This document shows, piece after piece, positions 61,133-64,000 of a stretch of 64,000 bases of DNA (within the stretch, counting starts at the first letter, position 1; each line of letters opens with the position of its first letter). The translations under genes were made by a program, and so were the position numbers. Under the pieces are notes generated by a model, which saw only the letters and a list, made by a program, of their open reading frames with translations, had not been told where the DNA came from and ran no database searches. Source of the DNA: Pedobacter hiemivivus (lineage in GTDB: Bacteria; Bacteroidota; Bacteroidia; Sphingobacteriales; Sphingobacteriaceae); NCBI RefSeq assembly GCF_004331685.1, contig NZ_SJSM01000004.1, positions 310,001-374,000 on the forward strand, written 5' to 3'.

Positions 61133-63144
61133 GAATAATCTTTACGTTACTCGCACTACTTCTATTTAATGTAACATTTGCTCAACATCCCTATTATGAT
61201 GCATTAAAACTCAGAAAATATATTTCAGACGATAAAATATTTGCCCCCGCTGATAGCTTAGAAATGGACACTTTAGTTAGTATTTTTAAACTGTATAATT
61301 ACAGTGGCACAATAAACCCATTTTTAACTCCTTTTACAAGTGAAGGAAAAGGGTATTCAGCTGATGATGTTAAGAAAGCCACCCTTAACCTAAGTTCGAT
61401 CATTGGTTCTGTTGCAGGAGTAGATGTTACTACCATTGCAAATGGAGTAGCCATGTTAATGATAGACCGTGCCAAGCAAGAACTAACCGTAACTTTCTTT
61501 AACAGGTTTAAAAAATTTGCAGAGGACAATCCTGAATTTAAGGTCCTATTCCCAAAAACAACGGATAATTTAAAAAATTTGCTTGCTTATAAATATCCAG
61601 AAATGCTTCCTGCATTACGTACAGGTTTTTATGCTGACTTAAATAAAATCACCTATAATCTTGATGATGTGCTGGAATTACCGAGATACAATGAACTGCT
61701 CAAGAAATTCCCGGAAATTAAAATAACCATAAGGTCTATACGATTAGTACATGAACTAGAATCGGGCGAATCTCATGCCGCTGAAATCATCACGAAATTT
61801 GCAGACTTCGAAGAGTGGAAAACTCCTGGTACTTCCAATGGTTTTAAGAATTTCAAAAGCTCAGTAAAGCTCGCTGCCATTTTCTCAAATAGTCTTAGGC
61901 ATATGCCAGATCCGGTAAAAAAAGAAAAAGATGTAAAAGCCTGGATCTCAATCAAACAAATAAGAGAATTAGTAAAAGACACAATAACGTTTAGAATATA
62001 TCTTGGTCTTGTTTATCAACTGGCTGTAATGGATGATATCACATGGTATAAAACCACAGACAAGCCTTTGAAAACAGAGTCAATTTCATTTGCAACATTG
62101 ATGGGAAAACAAAAAGATAACCTATTTCTTTTTGAGAATAAATTAACCAAGTTTATCGAGCTTTCAGAAACAGTAGACAAGTTGACTGACACCTTAAACT
62201 ACAAAAAAGATGAGAAAATAGCACTTAAAACTGAAGACTATTATAGCTATATCAACGCCTCCCTTGACATTGTAGATTACGGCTTTTCTATTGCCGGTTT
62301 GTTTGACCAGGATTTAGATATAGCACAATACACATTAATTGTGCGAAAATCAAATGACCTGTACCGACACCTCTATAAAAAAGAATTTACTCAGGCCTTA
62401 TCAAATAGCATGGATATCCTGGAAGGGGTAAGTATAATGATCAAAGAGGCCGGTGATACAACTCATAAAAAATCATTAAAATTATTGACTGATGTACTGC
62501 CTAAATTAACTAAATACGGGCTATTTATGGCAAACATCGCCAGTACAGATAAGCCAGAGGAAATAAGAGACATTCTTGACAATGCTATACTACCTGTCGG
62601 GAGCTCCTCTATTAAAAAGAACACTGATTTTAACGTTTCTGTTCAATCATACCTGGGGGCTTACGGCTTTTCAAACCCTGTAAAAAGTAGTACTGGAAAT
62701 GGAAACGCCTGGACAGACAAATTTGGGGTATTTGCGCCTATCGGTATATCCGTAAGTCGAGGTTTTAACAAAGGACCTGGTAAAAATTGCGGATCATTAA
62801 GCTTGTTCGCGGTCCTCTTTGATCTCGGAGCAATAGTAGATTATCAGCTTAAAAAAGACTCCGTAACCAATTCAAGTGGTGCTACACAGGAAGAAATTAC
62901 AAAGAACTATAAAATTAAATTGGGACAAATTATATCCCCCGGAGCTTACGTGGTTTATGGTTTCTTTGGAAACATACCATTATCACTTGGTTTTGGAGCG
63001 CAGTATGGCCCTGGCCTATCTAAAATAGAGTCGTCAGGCAAAACGGTTTTCAATAACCCACAATGGCGCTGGAATGCATTTTTAGCTGTTGATATCCCCT
63101 TCTTCAATCTGGTAAACAAATCAAAAAACAAGAAATCAATTTAG
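61129..63144 (+). CDS. Large exported protein, possibly ending in an outer-membrane barrel
   Basis: 671 residues with a signal peptide (LLALLLFNVTFAQ). The middle (about 25-490) is mostly helical with repeated charged segments. The end (about 500-660) is strand-rich with alternating aromatic residues (SYLGAYGFSNPV, FGVFAPIGISVSRGFNKG, GAYVVYGFFGNIPLSLGFG), which suggests a beta-barrel or membrane-associated sheet; the last 12 residues are basic. No family recognised. The overlap with the S8 gene (ATGA) shows translational coupling. Confidence 0.75.
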   Translation: MRIIFTLLALLLFNVTFAQHPYYDALKLRKYISDDKIFAPADSLEMDTLVSIFKLYNYSGTINPFLTPFTSEGKGYSADDVKKATLNLSSIIGSVAGVDVTTIANGVAMLMIDRAKQELTVTFFNRFKKFAEDNPEFKVLFPKTTDNLKNLLAYKYPEMLPALRTGFYADLNKITYNLDDVLELPRYNELLKKFPEIKITIRSIRLVHELESGESHAAEIITKFADFEEWKTPGTSNGFKNFKSSVKLAAIFSNSLRHMPDPVKKEKDVKAWISIKQIRELVKDTITFRIYLGLVYQLAVMDDITWYKTTDKPLKTESISFATLMGKQKDNLFLFENKLTKFIELSETVDKLTDTLNYKKDEKIALKTEDYYSYINASLDIVDYGFSIAGLFDQDLDIAQYTLIVRKSNDLYRHLYKKEFTQALSNSMDILEGVSIMIKEAGDTTHKKSLKLLTDVLPKLTKYGLFMANIASTDKPEEIRDILDNAILPVGSSSIKKNTDFNVSVQSYLGAYGFSNPVKSSTGNGNAWTDKFGVFAPIGISVSRGFNKGPGKNCGSLSLFAVLFDLGAIVDYQLKKDSVTNSSGATQEEITKNYKIKLGQIISPGAYVVYGFFGNIPLSLGFGAQYGPGLSKIESSGKTVFNNPQWRWNAFLAVDIPFFNLVNKSKNKKSI

Positions 63145-63178
63145 ACAAATAAATCTCTATACAAAAAACGCTATCCTC

Positions 63179-64000
63179 ATGGCAGAAGAAAAAAACTACA
63201 ATCTCAGCATTTTAGGAGACCTTCAATTTAAACTAATCGGATTCATTACCGCAATTGTTAGCTTCCTGACATTCGTCCAATCATTTATCAATGAAACATC
63301 GACACTCTTGGGGATTGGTTTATGGTGGGCTTACCTTTTGTTTATTGTTCTCTACTTTATTGTTCCTGTATTTCTAGTTTGCTTGTTTATAATTCAAAAC
63401 AGAAATTTCATCAAAGAAAGAATCTTAAAAACTGAAAGGTCATTTAAGCCCCGCTTTCTATTGGTAACCATACTCATGTCTTTTCTACTCTTTGGGTTTA
63501 TCTATCTTGCTTTTACCATTCTTCCTATTTATGTCGGTCTTATTCTAATCAGTTTGATCACATTCTTATCTTTTGTCATAACTGTTATTCAGATCAGTAG
63601 AAAAAAGGGACGATGTCAGGCGGAAGATAAAGAGTATCTCATAACCGTCTCGTTATTACTTGTTTTAATTACTTTGTTCCTTATAAACTCCCATAATAAT
63701 TTACCAAAGGACAATGCCCAAGACCCCAATTCTGAAAGAGATTACAGTCCCTGTACTATCTTAGGAAAGTATAAGACTGATAAAGTATACAACGGAAAAC
63801 TAGATTCTGTCATAAAAGCCCTGGAGGATAGGTCAGAACAGAACAATATGGAAGTAGTAAACTATCAGTATCCAGTACAGAAAAAGATAGACACCCGAAA
63901 TAAGAATAGGATCAATCTTGATCAGGACCTACTAAGAATGGATGCTTTGATAAAAGAAAATTATACAAAAGCAAGGCATATCATTTCAAAAAAGTCTACC
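63179..64000 (+). CDS. Four-helix membrane protein, partial
   Basis: 274 codons in the window, no stop before the right edge. The ATG at 63179 lies 34 nt after the previous stop. Four hydrophobic helices are seen (about 17-37, 42-72, 90-130 in two spans, 155-175) followed by a soluble, Lys/Asp-rich domain (from about 185). No family recognised. It continues the plus-strand peptidase cluster, which may therefore be longer. Confidence 0.7.
   Translation, partial: MAEEKNYNLSILGDLQFKLIGFITAIVSFLTFVQSFINETSTLLGIGLWWAYLLFIVLYFIVPVFLVCLFIIQNRNFIKERILKTERSFKPRFLLVTILMSFLLFGFIYLAFTILPIYVGLILISLITFLSFVITVIQISRKKGRCQAEDKEYLITVSLLLVLITLFLINSHNNLPKDNAQDPNSERDYSPCTILGKYKTDKVYNGKLDSVIKALEDRSEQNNMEVVNYQYPVQKKIDTRNKNRINLDQDLLRMDALIKENYTKARHIISKKST

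Overview
The window looks like chromosomal DNA of a Bacteroidota bacterium, most likely family Sphingobacteriaceae (Pedobacter-like). This is inferred from three ECF sigma / FecR anti-sigma / SusC / SusD modules, SusC proteins with an N-terminal STN (secretin/TonB short N-terminal) domain, many lipoproteins, AT-rich intergenic DNA, -7 motifs of the TAnnTTTG type and a DUF6266 protein. No rRNA, tRNA, CRISPR array or intact insertion sequence was seen.

Left part (1-34.3 kb), almost entirely on the minus strand. Module 1 (1-5.8 kb) runs sigma, FecR, SusC, then a SusD-like lipoprotein cut by the left edge. A small island follows: an AraC regulator and an MDR-type oxidoreductase with its own terminator (6.1-8.1 kb). 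Module 2 (8.3-25.1 kb) is a glycan utilisation locus: sigma, FecR, SusC, SusD, two surface lipoproteins (DUF4959/DUF5126/DUF5000-like and DUF4998/DUF5013-like), a GH36 alpha-galactosidase, an NPP1/Vps62-like lipoprotein, a TIM-barrel sugar isomerase lipoprotein and a PQQ-type sugar dehydrogenase fused to PKD, cytochrome c and a C-terminal beta-sandwich. It probably imports an alpha-galactosyl-decorated glycan, cleaves it and oxidises sugars outside the cytoplasm. Module 3 (25.7-34.3 kb) is sigma, FecR, SusC, SusD and a TPR-thioredoxin (TlpA-like) protein, without glycosidases.

At all three fecR-susC junctions a stem-loop reads as an intrinsic terminator on the plus strand, antisense to the operon. 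In two of them a TACATTTG motif overlaps the susC start codon. Together these suggest short antisense RNAs over the susC leader.

Middle part (34.4-47.7 kb) is accessory DNA: a graveyard of broken genes (sigma factor, MobC-like conjugation protein, arginase C-terminus), a hipBA toxin-antitoxin pair with a candidate operator, small stress or housekeeping enzymes (NTF2-like, alpha/beta hydrolase, RibD-like reductase, YjbQ-like), a HEPN-like protein, and an EVE-like/HNH nuclease paired with a MazG-like pyrophosphohydrolase.

Right part (47.7-64 kb): an imuA-imuB-dnaE2 mutagenesis cassette with a visible promoter and dyad, a Crp/Fnr-type regulator with a partner gene, an 11-bp tandem repeat array next to a perfect hairpin, DUF6266 and a small winged-helix protein, a strongly folded 116-nt intergenic element, and a plus-strand cluster of at least six genes. 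That cluster holds a small protein, an integral-membrane M48 peptidase, a conserved membrane protein, an SH3-like/S8 peptidase without a signal peptide, a large exported protein with a possible beta-barrel end, and a four-helix membrane protein cut by the right edge. It is the strongest candidate for an undescribed system here.
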